Positions 28,374 through 39,497 of a DNA stretch of 64,000 bases are shown here, in pieces. Positions within the stretch are counted from its first letter, which is position 1. Every line of letters begins with the position of its first letter. The translations under genes and the position numbers were made by a program. The notes beneath the pieces were generated by a model. It did no database searches. It saw only the letters and a list, made by a program, of their open reading frames with translations, and was not told the origin of the DNA. Origin of the DNA: Lyophyllum atratum (Eukaryota; Basidiomycota; Agaricomycetes; Agaricales; Lyophyllaceae); NCBI GenBank assembly GCA_014905825.1, contig JACGCN010000014.1, positions 124,001-188,000 on the forward strand, read 5' to 3'.

Positions 28374-29712
28374 ATTCTTGGGTATCTCCTTAACTGGGGT
28401 CTATATGGCGTTGTCTCTATCCAAGTCTGTGTGTCGATCACTCATTTCCGTCTCATAAAAGCCGGCTGAATGTACACGGATACTAGACTACTATTACATC
28501 GCCTTTCCGAAAGACCGACTATATTGCAAATGTCTCGTCTACGGAACATACATTTTGGAAACTCTTCAGACCGTGGTCATCACGCACGACGCGTTTGGGA
28601 GTTTCGGGTTCGGGTTTGGCAGCTACGCGGCTCTCGATAACATACAGTTCACATGTTTGAGTATCCCCATCCTCAGTGGGATAGGTACGTTCAGCATCCC
28701 TTCGGACCGGACGTTCCTTAGCCTTATTTTTTGCGACTCAGTCGGATGTGTCGTCCAGGTTTTCTATGCGTATCGGATCAACATCCTTTCAAAAACCAAA
28801 ATTATCGGATATATGATTGGGACAGTATGTCAATCTTATTCCCGGCTGCTGGCGTGCTCATATACCGTCCCTCCTAGGTCTCTTGCGTGGGATGCGTTGC
28901 AGGGATAGTGACCGGCGTCAAATGTTTTCAACTCGGCAGCTTGAGCAAGCTAACTCAGACCACCGTCTTTATAAGCGCCGGGGTAGGACACGTCCTCATC
29001 TTTGGGGTTCCACCTACTCAACCTTGTGTTTAGTTTTGGTGCGGATGCTGCGCACTCTGCGATGTCACTATCGCCATAGCGATGACTTACTTGGTAGGTT
29101 TCCGCCTCCCCTCCACTCGTGCGATACCCTGTCTACAAGCATAGCAATGCTGCTTGCTTCGAAGGGGACCACGTCGTCTTCTCGCGGAGTACGACCTGAC
29201 ACCACCACTTTCATCAGCTCTCGCGTCACGACACAGGCTTCCAGTCAACACACCTCATGATCACGAAGCTCACGCGCCTTACCATCGAGACAGGTACAGC
29301 GACAGGTAACAAACAACAATCATGATCATAGGTACTTATCATACTCAAATACTCTCCCTCAGCATTGGTCGCCCTTACCTATCTCTTCCTCTTCTTCAAG
29401 TTTCCTGAAACAAACTACTACGCCGTCCCCGTGCTTATCATCGCAAAGCTCTACTGCAACACCCTGCTCGTGCTGTTCAACAGCCGCATGCGTATAACTG
29501 GGGGAAGGGAAGAAGACGCCGTTACGACTGGTGCAATCGATCTTTCGACGCGACCTCAGGCGGTCGTCTTTTCGCGTCCTCCTTCGTCATATTTACAAGA
29601 CTGGAGGATTATGCGGAAAGATGGGCTTCCAAGTGATGGTGCCACGGAGGTCAGCCGTCCAGATTCACTATGGTACCAATGCGAGGCAGACCGTACTGAC
29701 GCGTTTCCGTGA
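28374..29712 (+). CDS. DUF6534-type seven-transmembrane protein (5' exon not found)
   Basis: The first recognised exon (28374-28428) encodes ILGYLLNWGLYGVVSIQV and joins in phase to 28487 (YYYYIAFPKDRLYCKCLVYG). Later exons give LETLQTVVITHDAF, VVQVFYAYRINILS, KLTQTTVFISAG, a loop with ALCDVTIAIAMTYL, KLTRLTIETGTATA and the last helix VALTYLFLFFKFPETNYY. This order of hydrophobic segments, with THDAF, FYAYRI and KLTRLTIETG, is typ­ical of the DUF6534 integral membrane family that is very common in mushrooms; its function is unknown. The C-terminal tail is hydrophilic and ends at TGA 29710-29712. Roughly 20 N-terminal residues expected for the family are missing, so the start lies in an upstream exon I could not place. 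Confidence 0.78.
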
Positions 29713-30414
29713 TAGTCACCCTCGTCGGGAGCAGAAGTTCGTGTCACGACGGACGTTTACATGGCCCGCGATGAGATGCAAGACGACCCAGGAGGTGTGC
29801 CCAAACCACATGCCTTGACTGGCGATGAAGCCGCGTAAAAATAGGATTCGGTAAAAGGCAATCTGTCGCCAATCTCATCGCTGTAGTCTATGTACTTGCG
29901 ACTAGCATATTATAACTTCCTAAGTTCCTTACCTATGTACTTAATCGCCGATCCATGCAAGCACGAACTGCTACTCAAGGATGGTATCAAACAAGGTCGA
30001 ACATCTTGCGGCGCACTTGAGTGAACGGTATTCGAATCTTCGTGGAATCCAAGTGAGAAAATAATTATTCAAATCCATCAAACTCTAGCAAACTCTAGAC
30101 TGGTGTCTTGAGATGAAGCAATGTATAAAACATCATCGGAGCTTGTCTGTAACGAGTGTAAGCTAGCTAATCCCACCACTCAAACTCTTTGAAAATACCA
30201 TATCGTCGTCATCATGCAAAAGGGTCGTGATCATAGTGCTAGGATGTAGGAGAACATAGGATGGGGTGAACTTGGGTCGGATTACAACAGGACACAGCTC
30301 CGACGGGCGCGGCGCTGGGTACCACGGATGGAAAGAAAAACCCGAAAACGAAACACAAAGAGATAATAAAAGTTTAAAGTTTAAATCAACATGGAAAACA
30401 CCGGATTCCCCAAT
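29713..30414. other. Intergenic, convergent region
   Basis: 3' flanks of the DUF6534-type gene and the second GPI-protein gene. Nothing gene-like seen. Confidence 0.5.
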
Positions 30415-31353
30415 CTAGAACATGGACGCGCCGACGACGGCGCCAATCACTATGCCGAACCAGCCAGCGTGTGTAGAGACAGCGGCGTTGGAGGGCTTGG
30501 CGGTGCTGGCACCGGCCTTGGTGCCAGTCGTAGTCGCAGCCTTGCTGGTAGCAGGAGTGGTCGTGGGGCTGGCGGCGGTCGGGGCAGCAGTAGCACCAGC
30601 CAGAGGAGCGGTGGCTTGACCCTTGATCTGGTCAAGAACGGCTTGGCTGAATGTACCAGTCATGCTGTTCATGCTGGGGAAGTTTAAACATATATCAAAT
30701 TTTGCTCTGTGGTCAGGATGCGGGAGAAGTGACTTACGTGAATTTAGCGGAGAAAGCAAGAGCAGGGTATTGGGGTGCAGCGGGGTCCTTGAAGCTCAAA
30801 GACTCGAAGCGAATAAAGCTAAAATGACATATTCGGCTCGATTGTTTGGTCTTAAAATGGAACTAACGGAGTACGCACTATTCGTTGCTGTTGGGGCCGA
30901 TGGTTGCGTCAGGGGTGAACTGAATCGACTGAGTGGTCGACACGTCGACACTGGGAATGATAGTTTGGAGGAGGGTCTATGGGGGGAAAAGGAATCAATC
31001 AATATAGGCGATAAATGTCCATAAATATTGGCAGAAGGAGGATGACTGTGTGTATTCCACCCTCTGATACAGCGTGTACAAGAACTTGAATTTACCTGTT
31101 GTTGAGCGTTGCCAGCGTAGATGGAGACCTTAGAAGGTCCGAAGTCCTTCAGGGTTGGGGCCTTGCCATCGTCCTGCCAGCTAACTGTGGCCTGCTGTCC
31201 GCCAGTGAAGACCGAAGAAGCAGTGGGCGAGGTGGTCTAGCAAAACGTCAGCTGCGGGATCACTACAGTTCACGAAGGATAAAAACTGACATAGACGGTG
31301 GCGAACGCGGAAGTAGAGAGCGCAAGGAGGACAACAAGAGATTGCGAGAACAT
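30415..31353 (-). CDS. Ser/Thr-rich GPI-anchored protein with Kre9/KNH-type domain (copy 2)
   Basis: Five exons (31353-31291, 31236-31096, 30976-30879, 30818-30738, 30673-30415) join in frame to 213 residues. Signal peptide MFSQSLVVLLALSTSAFA; then the same domain as the gene at 9261-10345: VFTGGQQATVSWQDDGKAPT, LLQTIIPSVDVSTTQSIQFT, FIRFESLSFKDPAAPQYPAL and TMNSMTGTFSQ. An Ala/Thr/Pro stalk and a hydrophobic GPI tail (WFGIVIGAVVGASMF) end the protein. A surface or cell-wall role is inferred. Compared with copy 1 it lacks the domain's cysteines and has a shorter stalk; some introns sit at matching points, showing common descent. Confidence 0.9.
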
Positions 31354-32848
31354 TTCGATTATTTGCGTAGGGGGTAAGAGAGTGTGGGTGTAGCGAATGT
31401 CAGTGCTTGGTGCACGAAAGCAAAAAAGCTGAGGGCGTTGGTAGGTAGGGAGATGGAGGAGGCGAAAACGGTTACAGAACAAGCCAAGCCGATAAAGAAA
31501 ATGCGGAGTTTGGACTTTTTGATCAGGAAAGTATACAGTACCCGGAGGAGAAACGTGGCGTTTGTTCCTGACAAGCCCTCCCACCATCATCATGATCATC
31601 CCGTTGAGACCGAGTCATGCTGTCGCCTCTTCTAGCAGCTCCTTCCACACCTTACCTCCGTAGCAGGCAGAATGATCCTCTTCAGTGGGGGGTTTCTATC
31701 AGATCTCAGCTGCTAGAGCCTGCGGAAGCCCTGGTCTTCGAGATGCGGCACCGGACATGTCATATTCGTTGACCTTGGCTTGACTGATCCTGAAAATCTG
31801 CCATGTGCAGCCGTACAGGACCTGTCGCACCTGTCGACTTTGAACCCCCGATGAAAGGATATGCTACATAATAGTTTCTTATAGTTTGCTAATGGCCGTT
31901 AGGCGCTGTAAAAATCAGCCAACGAATCGGATGACCAGACAGATTCGAGCAAACTATAGTCTATTAATAGGGTGTGTGTCGTATTTTTACCTTCTTATGC
32001 GATTGTACGACTTTGTTCGATTGGCGTATTGAATCAGGCCTCCCCAAGTGACATAGCCACAACATACTAGATAGTTGCTTAATCCACAGCCATGAAGTCT
32101 CCCCTAGTCTCCCCCTTTCAGGACGCGATGCGATCTTTTCAAACATCCGATGGACAGATGTAGGCACAGAGTTATTTTAATCCGCGAAACGTTCATCCGT
32201 ATGTACATCTTCATCCCGTTCGGCTTCGAGTTGATCTGCTAATATTCCGCAGAGATAATCGATGACAGGCCGTGATGAAGCAATCGTAAGTATCACCCGG
32301 CGGAATGTACTTAGTCGGCCTCGAGTTCCAAGGTATAAATATGGTACTTACTAACGTTTCATGTTTCGCGTTTCATGCTCGTGCTCCTTTCTCTGTGCTG
32401 CTCAGCAGGCCGTAGTAGTCGCTGAGTAGCAAACCCTTTTGACCTTCGAAAGTCGCCAAGTGGTGTACAATTCCTTCTGAAACAAGGCTTGATGTGGACG
32501 CTACCATGGATTCGCTTGGAAGAAGGAGACCTTACAACCCGTCACTCAACTGTGCAGGCGACGCCAGTCTATCTTGTGCAAGGGGTTACTAACGCATTAG
32601 GAAGGTAGGGAGGGACGACGACCTCGTATCGAAGTCGTCATATATGCCGACCCATACCTGAAGAGTCGATCCCAAAATATCTTGCATGTTCTTGGATTCT
32701 CTGGACATATAACATGAATCGATAACTAATCTATGGTTGCTGGGGCAAAGCTACAGCTAATGATACAATTTCATGACAGCGAGGAGTATTAACAGGTGGT
32801 GGTGGTACATAGGCTTATACTTTACGTGACAGACTTCTGATGTCGAGA
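31354..32848. other. Intergenic region, 1.5 kb
   Basis: Promoter of GPI copy 2 and 3' flank of the Con-6 gene. No coding-like ORF, long repeat or transposon trace was recognised. Confidence 0.5.
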
Positions 32849-33536
32849 TTAGAGTGCGTTGTTAGCCTCCAAAAATTCCCTGGCATGTTGTTTAGCCTCG
32901 GGGGAGACGCGAGGGTCTAGATAAAACAGTTAAGCAGACTACACAAGACACTGTCTTGAGGAAAACTCACTGTGCAATGCGGCCTTGTAGCCAGCGATAA
33001 CACGACTATTGTGTGCCCTTTCGTCCCCCTCATCCTCCTCACCGTACTCATATGCGTCCAAGATCTCGCGAGCATGTCGCTTCGCTTCCTCAGAGGTGTT
33101 TGGGTCTAACAACCATGATCAATTACTTCGACCGAGGGGCGCGACTGAAAGCATACGCACTGCGCAAGGTAGCCTTATATCCGCCTGGATGAAGAATGTC
33201 AGTATGATCCTCCTGCCAGTGGGAGAGGGAAGCTCACCAAGGACACGATTGGTGGACTCCGCGCTGGCGCTCCGGCGGCCTCTGCTGGTAGAGCGGCGGC
33301 GGCTCCTAGAGCGGCTGACTCTGGATGGGGTTCTGGCGTTCGGAACTTCATCCGACATGTCTTCAAGGCGTTCCTTGGCGCTGATCTTGGCCTCCTCGGA
33401 GACGTTGGGATTCTTCATGGTCGCCTTGAGCCCGGCGGCAACGCGCTCGGGATTCTTACCGTAGTCTTCAGAACAAATATGAGTATCACGGGGGGTAACA
33501 GTGCGAAAAAGACGTGCCACTGGTGACGGGAGACAT
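32849..33536 (-). CDS. Con-6 family protein with three repeats
   Basis: Five exons (33536-33521, 33465-33238, 33184-33161, 33105-32971, 32916-32849) join in frame to 156 residues. Three copies of the conidiation-protein-6 motif are present: AAGLKATMKNPNVSEEAK, GGYKATLRNPNTSEEAK and AGYKAALHNPRVSPEAK, each followed by a helical Arg/Glu stretch. Between repeats 1 and 2 is an Arg/Ser-rich linker (SRSRSRRRSTSRGRRS). Con-6 proteins are small, abundant in spores or stressed cells and probably disordered or helical; the exact role is unknown. Exon 1 is only 16 nt (MSPVT plus one base) with a weak GTGGCA donor, so the start is the least certain part. Confidence 0.83.
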
Positions 33537-34361
33537 TGTGTACTCGTTTAAACGCTGTTCTGTATGTTGTGTGAGATGGGTGTGTAATGCTGGGGTAAGC
33601 GGCAAAGACAGCCTGGCTTATATACAGCGAATTATCGTGCTAATAGTGACGCGCATGCACTCCACACACATTTCAATTGACTGTGAAACATCGAGAAACA
33701 TCGCGTAGCCAAGTGACGTCAGATGTTACGCACGGGCTTCTTCACGGAGACCAGGTGATCGCGTTGGATCTTTTTACGTGTTTTTCGATATCCTTCACTG
33801 GTTCAACCTACGCGTGCTGCGGTCGTTTGCACAAGTACGACTTCGTACATACACCAGGCTTCATCGAACTAGAGGAGCGAGGTCAATCAACAGAAGGATC
33901 GCGAGGAATCCACGACGCAGTGGCGCACCTTCGGAGACGATCGAAACGTGGTCTCACAGTCATGTTCCCTAGTCGGGCTAGCTGTTGGAGCATGCAGTGG
34001 AGGAAGCCACTATATGAGCTCAAGATGACGCATGGAGGGTTTCCGAAGAAGTTGGAGTGAGGGGTTGACGTTGAAGGGGCTGGATCAGTATCACCAAGCG
34101 GCGCTTGCTCTTCGAAGGGTCGAACGTCAAGGTTGGTTTCCTCCTAGCGTTGCAGCGTTGGCACCGAGCGGTTGCGATGAAGACTACCGTTGATCAAAGA
34201 ATTGGAACAAGTTTGCGTGCGTGACAGACCAACGCCTAAGTCACAACATACACTTTCTCTTTACCCTTGTGGCGCCCTTGACGAATACGGTTTTTGATCC
34301 TGATATCCCCCGTGCACATACCCAGGAGAAGGCGATATATACTTGTATCTTGTCAAGACTC
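33537..34361. other. Divergent promoter region, Con-6 / protein kinase
   Basis: 825 bp between two divergent starts. A TATA element for the Con-6 gene is at 33618-33624. The open frame near 33677-34060 has no coding bias or homology that I recognise. Confidence 0.5.
33618..33624 (-). promoter_or_regulatory. TATA box of the Con-6 gene
   Basis: TATATAA on the minus strand, about 82 bp upstream of the ATG at 33536. Confidence 0.55.
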
Positions 34362-36713
34362 ATGGATCTTCAGACTCATGTTGAGAGCCTTCCCACATCC
34401 CAATCGATGCCCTGTTCACCGAGGAGGCGACTTGGACCACATTCTATGGAATCGCCTAACAAGAATCGTGGAAAATACCCTGTTCTTCAAGAATCCGCAT
34501 CACTCCTATCTACATACCCAGCTTCTCGGACTGTCGAAGAGATCGGGGACACGACACTCTACTTCGTTTCGCCTTCCTACGCAGACCTAACCGCGTGTGC
34601 ATCAGGAATCCTCAACAGTCTATCGTCGTCTTCTTCCAAATTATTCAAGGCGGTTCTTCCTCCTGCCATCTCGGTAGTCCAAGTGGCCCCAAGGCGATGT
34701 CACGCTATTGCGACGTCCACTAGTCTCGGTGCCTCGAATCACATATCCTCCGGTTTATGGCCTTTGGATTCCCACCAGGATTTGTTTCCGTCAATCCCTT
34801 CGGTTCTGTCCTCGGTGCAACATATGGACGCGTGCGACATATCTCGCGGAACGTCTTCCCCTCACATTCTATCATATGGCATCATAGGAACAATCGGGAA
34901 AGGCACCTACGGCAAAGTGGTTCTGGCTTGTCTAAAGGATGACCTGGATGGCGATCTCTATGCTGTGAAGATCGTACGTACTCAGGGCAAGCACGAAATC
35001 GAGGCGGAACTCGCTACCCTTCAGTTAATCTCGGGCACCTCTAGAACTTCAAACGACGACGGCTTGTTGTTTTTGCAGCGCATACAAGAAGCGTTCCGAG
35101 ACGAGGCATCGCTTTTCATTGTCCTGGTACGTCATCCTGACAGCCCTTGCTCCCGACCCCTGAATTGGACGATCACCGGCAGGAATACCATCCAGCAACA
35201 TTGCTTGACCCCGAAATCGCCTCTCGTTTTAGGATCAAGAAGCTTCCACAGCCGGGATTATCCCCCTCCGTCTCTCTCCCTCTGTCGTTCACTGGCCTGC
35301 AGGGAAGCCCAAGCGACGAAACTGTTGTCTGTCTTCGTCTCCTGGTCGCTGAGATCTCGCTCGGGTTGGCATTCCTCCATCAACGAGGTATCGTCCACCA
35401 GGACATCAAGCCCGCGAACATCATGGTCTCTTTTGCGGGCCATGCGGTGATCGGGGACTTTGGCGCTGCCAAGACGATGCCTCTTCTCGAATGGAATGCG
35501 TTCCATGATCCTGAGGTTCGACGGTATGGCCCTATCGTGTTACATGCAGAGGACTTTATCACCTTCACGCCATTGTATGCGGCTCCGGAATTACGAGAAC
35601 AAAACTCAGCTGGCTTGGTGGTCTACGACGAGCGTTCTGACTGGTGGAGTCTCGGCGTGCTTCTGTATGAGTTGGTTACTGGGAGTGTTCCGTTTACTCC
35701 CTCTGGTGACGCTGACGTTCGCGGACGGAGAAGCGACGGGGACCGCAGTCTGGCTTTTGGTGCGCTCGAGGCACTTTCTGCTCCCTTTGAAACCGCGAGA
35801 TGTACATGGTATCCATGTCTAGAAGGATTCCTGCGATCTGTAAGGACATGTCTCTCTTTCATCTTGACTGGTCATCGATTTAAACCAAGTATCGTCGTAG
35901 CTTCTATTAGACAATCCGAACGATCGTTTATCTTGGCCACATATCAAGGACCACGCCTTCTTGGACCCGCTACGTGGACTCTGGATCGATATCGCCAACC
36001 TGAAATACCCACCGTGTCCCGATCCACCAACTTCTTACGTAGACGACGACACCAGTCTGGCAGTCGAGGACGCCGGAGACTGTTCAGGTATCTGTCATGC
36101 AGAGCCTAGCGCAACACGTTCCACGCAACGAAGTCGTAACCCTCGACAGTTGATTGAATCTACTATTCCAGGTGACCTCCCTATCGACGACCTGTTCGAC
36201 TCATCGCTACATATCAGCCTCGTTCAACCATGGCTCCCGCCAGCTCAACATCCAGACGACGACGATTCGGATGAGGGAAGTATCCCCCAAGCCATGCCTT
36301 CTTCCGCATCGCTCTGGGCTATCGAGCGGCCTCTTCCTCCGATCCTGGATGCGCCCTTATCCATATTGGGCTCCTCAAGAAGCTACAACCACGACGACCG
36401 CACCAACCGTCGACTCCTTCAATCGCCCTTCTCTCCAAAGCGTGCGATAAGCCCCGTCCCTTCACGCTCGAGCGATTCTTCGTATCCCAAGTCTTCCAGC
36501 TCCTCGAAGGGATTCGTAGCGTATCCGCCTGAGCATGGGGATTCGGGCGTCCCGGAGGAGATTACGATATCTTTGCTTGAGGCGATGGATAATCGCGATC
36601 GAGCAGCTTGGAGGGATCGGGGGAAACGACAAGAGTTGAGGAAAGGGCCCACGCACAGTCCGAAAGTGGGCTCGAGACCTTTGAGGCGGGCGTGGAGGAA
36701 ACTGTTCGGGTAG
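34362..36713 (+). CDS. Serine/threonine protein kinase, non-RD type
   Basis: Three exons (34362-35126, 35183-35839, 35901-36713), all phase 0, give 744 residues. The kinase domain spans about residues 165-500: glycine loop IGTIGKGTYGKVV, VAIK-type lysine in LYAVKIV, catalytic loop IVHQDIKPANIM (Asp ~329), IGDFGAAK, APE as YAAPELRE, then SDWWSLGVLLYELVTG and LLLDNPNDRLSWPHIKDHAF across the third exon join. The usual Arg before the catalytic Asp is Gln, so activation-loop control may differ (non-RD). The N-terminal 160 residues and C-terminal 220 residues are Ser/Pro-rich and probably disordered. The pattern fits AGC-like kinases seen in many mushrooms; the pathway is unknown. An upstream exon is possible, because the frame stays open 5' of the ATG. 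Confidence 0.85.
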
Positions 36714-37063
36714 GGGTGGAATTGTTTAAGTATTCCATTTTCCATACATTATTTCTCTGATTTGTGTGGGTTGTGAAGCATTTTCACTTCGCTTTTGTGT
36801 GCATGCGGAGGCCAGGTATTGATGCAATAATGGAGGGGTATATTCAGGTGCTACATACAGTAAATGGAGTGAAGAGCGTGCTCGGAAAACGCGCAACCAG
36901 TGCGGACTCATGTCAGGTCATTAGGGAAAACGTGGAGGGAGCGATAGGTGTTCTACGTCAAAACATAGTGAAACTCGGCGTAGGCATCCGGCGGCGCATC
37001 TTCGGCTGGGCCTCAGCTACGATAAATTCAAATCAGGCCCGGTCAATAAGGGCGACAGGTTGA
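36714..37063. other. Short convergent intergenic region
   Basis: 350 bp between the kinase and WH1-CRIB 3' ends; nothing seen. Confidence 0.5.
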
Positions 37064-38152
37064 CTACTCACGAGCGCTTCGCGCCATTTGCTTGTCCATA
37101 AAACCAGTCGTGGTACTGTCATTCGCGGTGTTACCTGTCTCTAGATCTCGCCAAAATCCTTCTCCGAAGGACTTTGGTTCTGGTACAGCAGTCTTGGGGG
37201 GTAGACGGCCGTGGTCCCGCAAGCTGTGTCCCTCAAGGACAGCTTTCCATGAAGGGTCGATACCCTTCGACGCCTCGATGACGCCATCCTTGTTCATACC
37301 AACGTGGGCTACATGGACAAAGGAGTTAGGGGTGGGAAGTGAGACCATGGACGGGCAGATAGTTCGACGCGCGGCACTCGAGGGTGACTTGTTTCTGATG
37401 GACAGACTCAAACTGCGATTCTTACTCGGTCCTGCGCAGGCGACGGTAAGCAACATGCGGGGGTGATGGCCCGAAGTGTTAAAGGCGTACGTGGGGGGCA
37501 GGTCTGGGTGATTACTGTCTTGCCCAAGACGCTCGCCTCTTCGTCGTTCTCGAATAGGAAGCCGAATCTGCGGCTCTGAAGATGCCCCGTCAGGGAATGT
37601 GCCGGTATGTGTAGGTTGCATAGCCTACCTTCCCTTGGAAAGCGTGGAAGAAAGGTCGGTCCAGCTCATATGCGAACCCTGCTGGCACCTTGAAAACCCA
37701 GATCGGCTTGCCCGACTTCTCGTCCAGGAGACGGAACCAATGGCTAGCAGGGTCAACAGTACCCGGCGCCTGACTCTTCAGGGGGTCATGAGGTTCATTG
37801 TCCTTCCCGAATACCAGCGTGCCCCTCATTCGTGAGTAGCACCATTCAGGGGTCTTGGTAGACAGGTGTGCATGGTATACACGGGCAGACGCGACTGCGA
37901 GGACGGCGTAGGTATCGGATGGGAGGCCTGGTATAGACATGGGGGAGAACTTGGACTCGGAGTCGAGGAGTGGAGAACGTGAAATGAGCTGGGACATCAT
38001 TCTGTTAGAATGGGACCCCAAGTCAGATTAAAGTAGGAGAGGGTGCGACTGTAGGAACGTACAGCTAGCGTACTCGTCAGAGCAGAGGCTGTGGGGAAAG
38101 AAGCAGCGACGGATAGGCTTTGTGAGTAAGCTGCGAGGTCGTTCTTGCGCAT
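37064..38152 (-). CDS. WH1 (EVH1) and CRIB domain protein, WASP-like without VCA
   Basis: Four exons (38152-38063, 37988-37629, 37575-37491, 37431-37064) join in frame to 300 residues. The WH1 domain covers about residues 45-175: YSRMRGTLVFGKD, HWFRLLDEKSGKPIWVF, ELDRPFFHAFQGK, then RRFGFLFENDEEASVLGKTV. After a basic Ser-rich linker (RPSKNRSLSLSIRNKSPSS) comes a CRIB/PBD motif FVHVAHVGMNKDGVIEASKG with DPSWKAVLE, expected to bind a Cdc42/Rac GTPase. WASP family proteins use these domains to place the Arp2/3-activating VCA tail, but here the protein stops soon after CRIB with no poly-Pro, WH2 or acidic tail. It may be a regulator or decoy of Cdc42-actin signalling (inference). Confidence 0.87.
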
Positions 38153-38677
38153 CACGGTACCCTCACTTCCGCCATGAGGTCAACACGATGGAAGAAAGGT
38201 AGGGAAACCTTTGGCCGATCGCGGTCATGGCACCAGCAGGTGCCATATCTTTGAAGCCATTTTTGAGAAATATAGGGTGGACACACTGAAGTTGCGTGGT
38301 CTATGAACACACAGCAGCACAGCGAAACCGCAAAAATGTGACAGCTGCAATCGGACGCTCAGCCAGGCAGATAACGCATCATTTTAACATGGCTGCCACA
38401 TGTCAACTTCACATTCGTGACTTGCGGTGGGCTTATAAGTTCGGAGGAGTATACTGGCACTTAACACGGTTTGATATTTTGGGAGTCGCAGAATGAGGTG
38501 ACACATTATACACAGAAGCAGATATCGCACCGGATAAGCTTCACAGGTGCCGCAGCAGTACATCATAGCTCGGTGGGTGTACAATTCCTATAGATATGCT
38601 CCCATTTGCGCTGCTTATTACGCTTCCGGGATATGGGTATTTGGCAGAAGCAACGACTAAGGGGTATCGGTGCTAGA
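38153..38677. other. Intergenic region
   Basis: Promoter of the WH1-CRIB gene and 3' flank of the Asterix gene. Nothing gene-like seen. Confidence 0.5.
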
Positions 38678-39187
38678 TTATGATGGGACAGGTTTCGTGA
38701 TAACCAGGAGAGGGAAATATGATGCGACGAAGGCTGATATACAGAGACTGCGTGAAGGAATCGGAATTAGGGCGTCAGGTCCGGCATGAGCATGGTTCGA
38801 AACTCACAGCAATGTAGACCAGCCATGAGAGACTCCATCCCTCGAGCGGACTGGATGCGAGTTCAACATCCCAGCTAATGCGAAGACCAGCGCGCCCCAT
38901 GCCAAATATCTATTTGTGAATGGAGGTCGGGGGGTGTGGGTTGTGATGTGGGACTGAGCTGGCTCACCTGTTTCGTGTAACCACGATGAGACCAGACAAG
39001 AACATACCCAGCGTGTTCAGGGTATCTATTAAAGATGTATGCGAGGTTAGGCAACGAAAATTAAGCCCTGGCCACATTGCAAGTAGGAGGTGTACGTACC
39101 AGTTGTGCTCTCCTTGTACCAAGTGTAGGGTAGGATTTCCTTGGTCTCCAGCGTGGAATCCCGAGGGTCTTCAGCTCTTGAGGACAT
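38678..39187 (-). CDS. Asterix (WDR83OS-like) subunit of the ER PAT complex
   Basis: Four short exons (39187-39100, 39025-38968, 38909-38808, 38747-38678) join in frame to 105 residues, the usual size. Family marks: an N-terminal soluble part (MSSRAEDPRDSTL), then DTLNTLGMFLSGLIVVTRNR, YLAWGALVFALAGMLNSHP with the SR that follows, and a last hydrophobic segment LCISAFVASYFPLLVI. The three hydrophobic segments and the NLLGM/LNSHP-like words match Asterix (UPF0139), which with CCDC47 forms the PAT chaperone that helps multi-pass membrane proteins insert in the ER. It is easily missed by gene finders because no exon exceeds 102 nt. Confidence 0.85.
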
Positions 39188-39497
39188 GGTGCAAAAGAAT
39201 GAGCAGCGGATGTGGATAAATATGAATGCTGCAGAGGTGGCCGAGGTCGCTACGAATTTGGCTTCGTCACCGGTGTGACCCAAGTGTGACCTACAGTAAA
39301 TGTGACGCACTTCAAAATCCCAACCAAAAATTTACTCGAACCTTCATGACTCTTCCTGATGACAACAAAGACATTGATACTGGTATAATGATACATGTGG
39401 ATATATGGGTATTATTACCGGTAACCTCTATGTGGAATATTAGTTCTCAAACCTCCACCTATCCAAGTCCTCCCATCTATCAACCCTTTACAAGAAC
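39188..39497. other. Short intergenic region
   Basis: 310 bp, promoter of the Asterix gene and 3' flank of the transporter gene. Nothing else seen. Confidence 0.5.
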
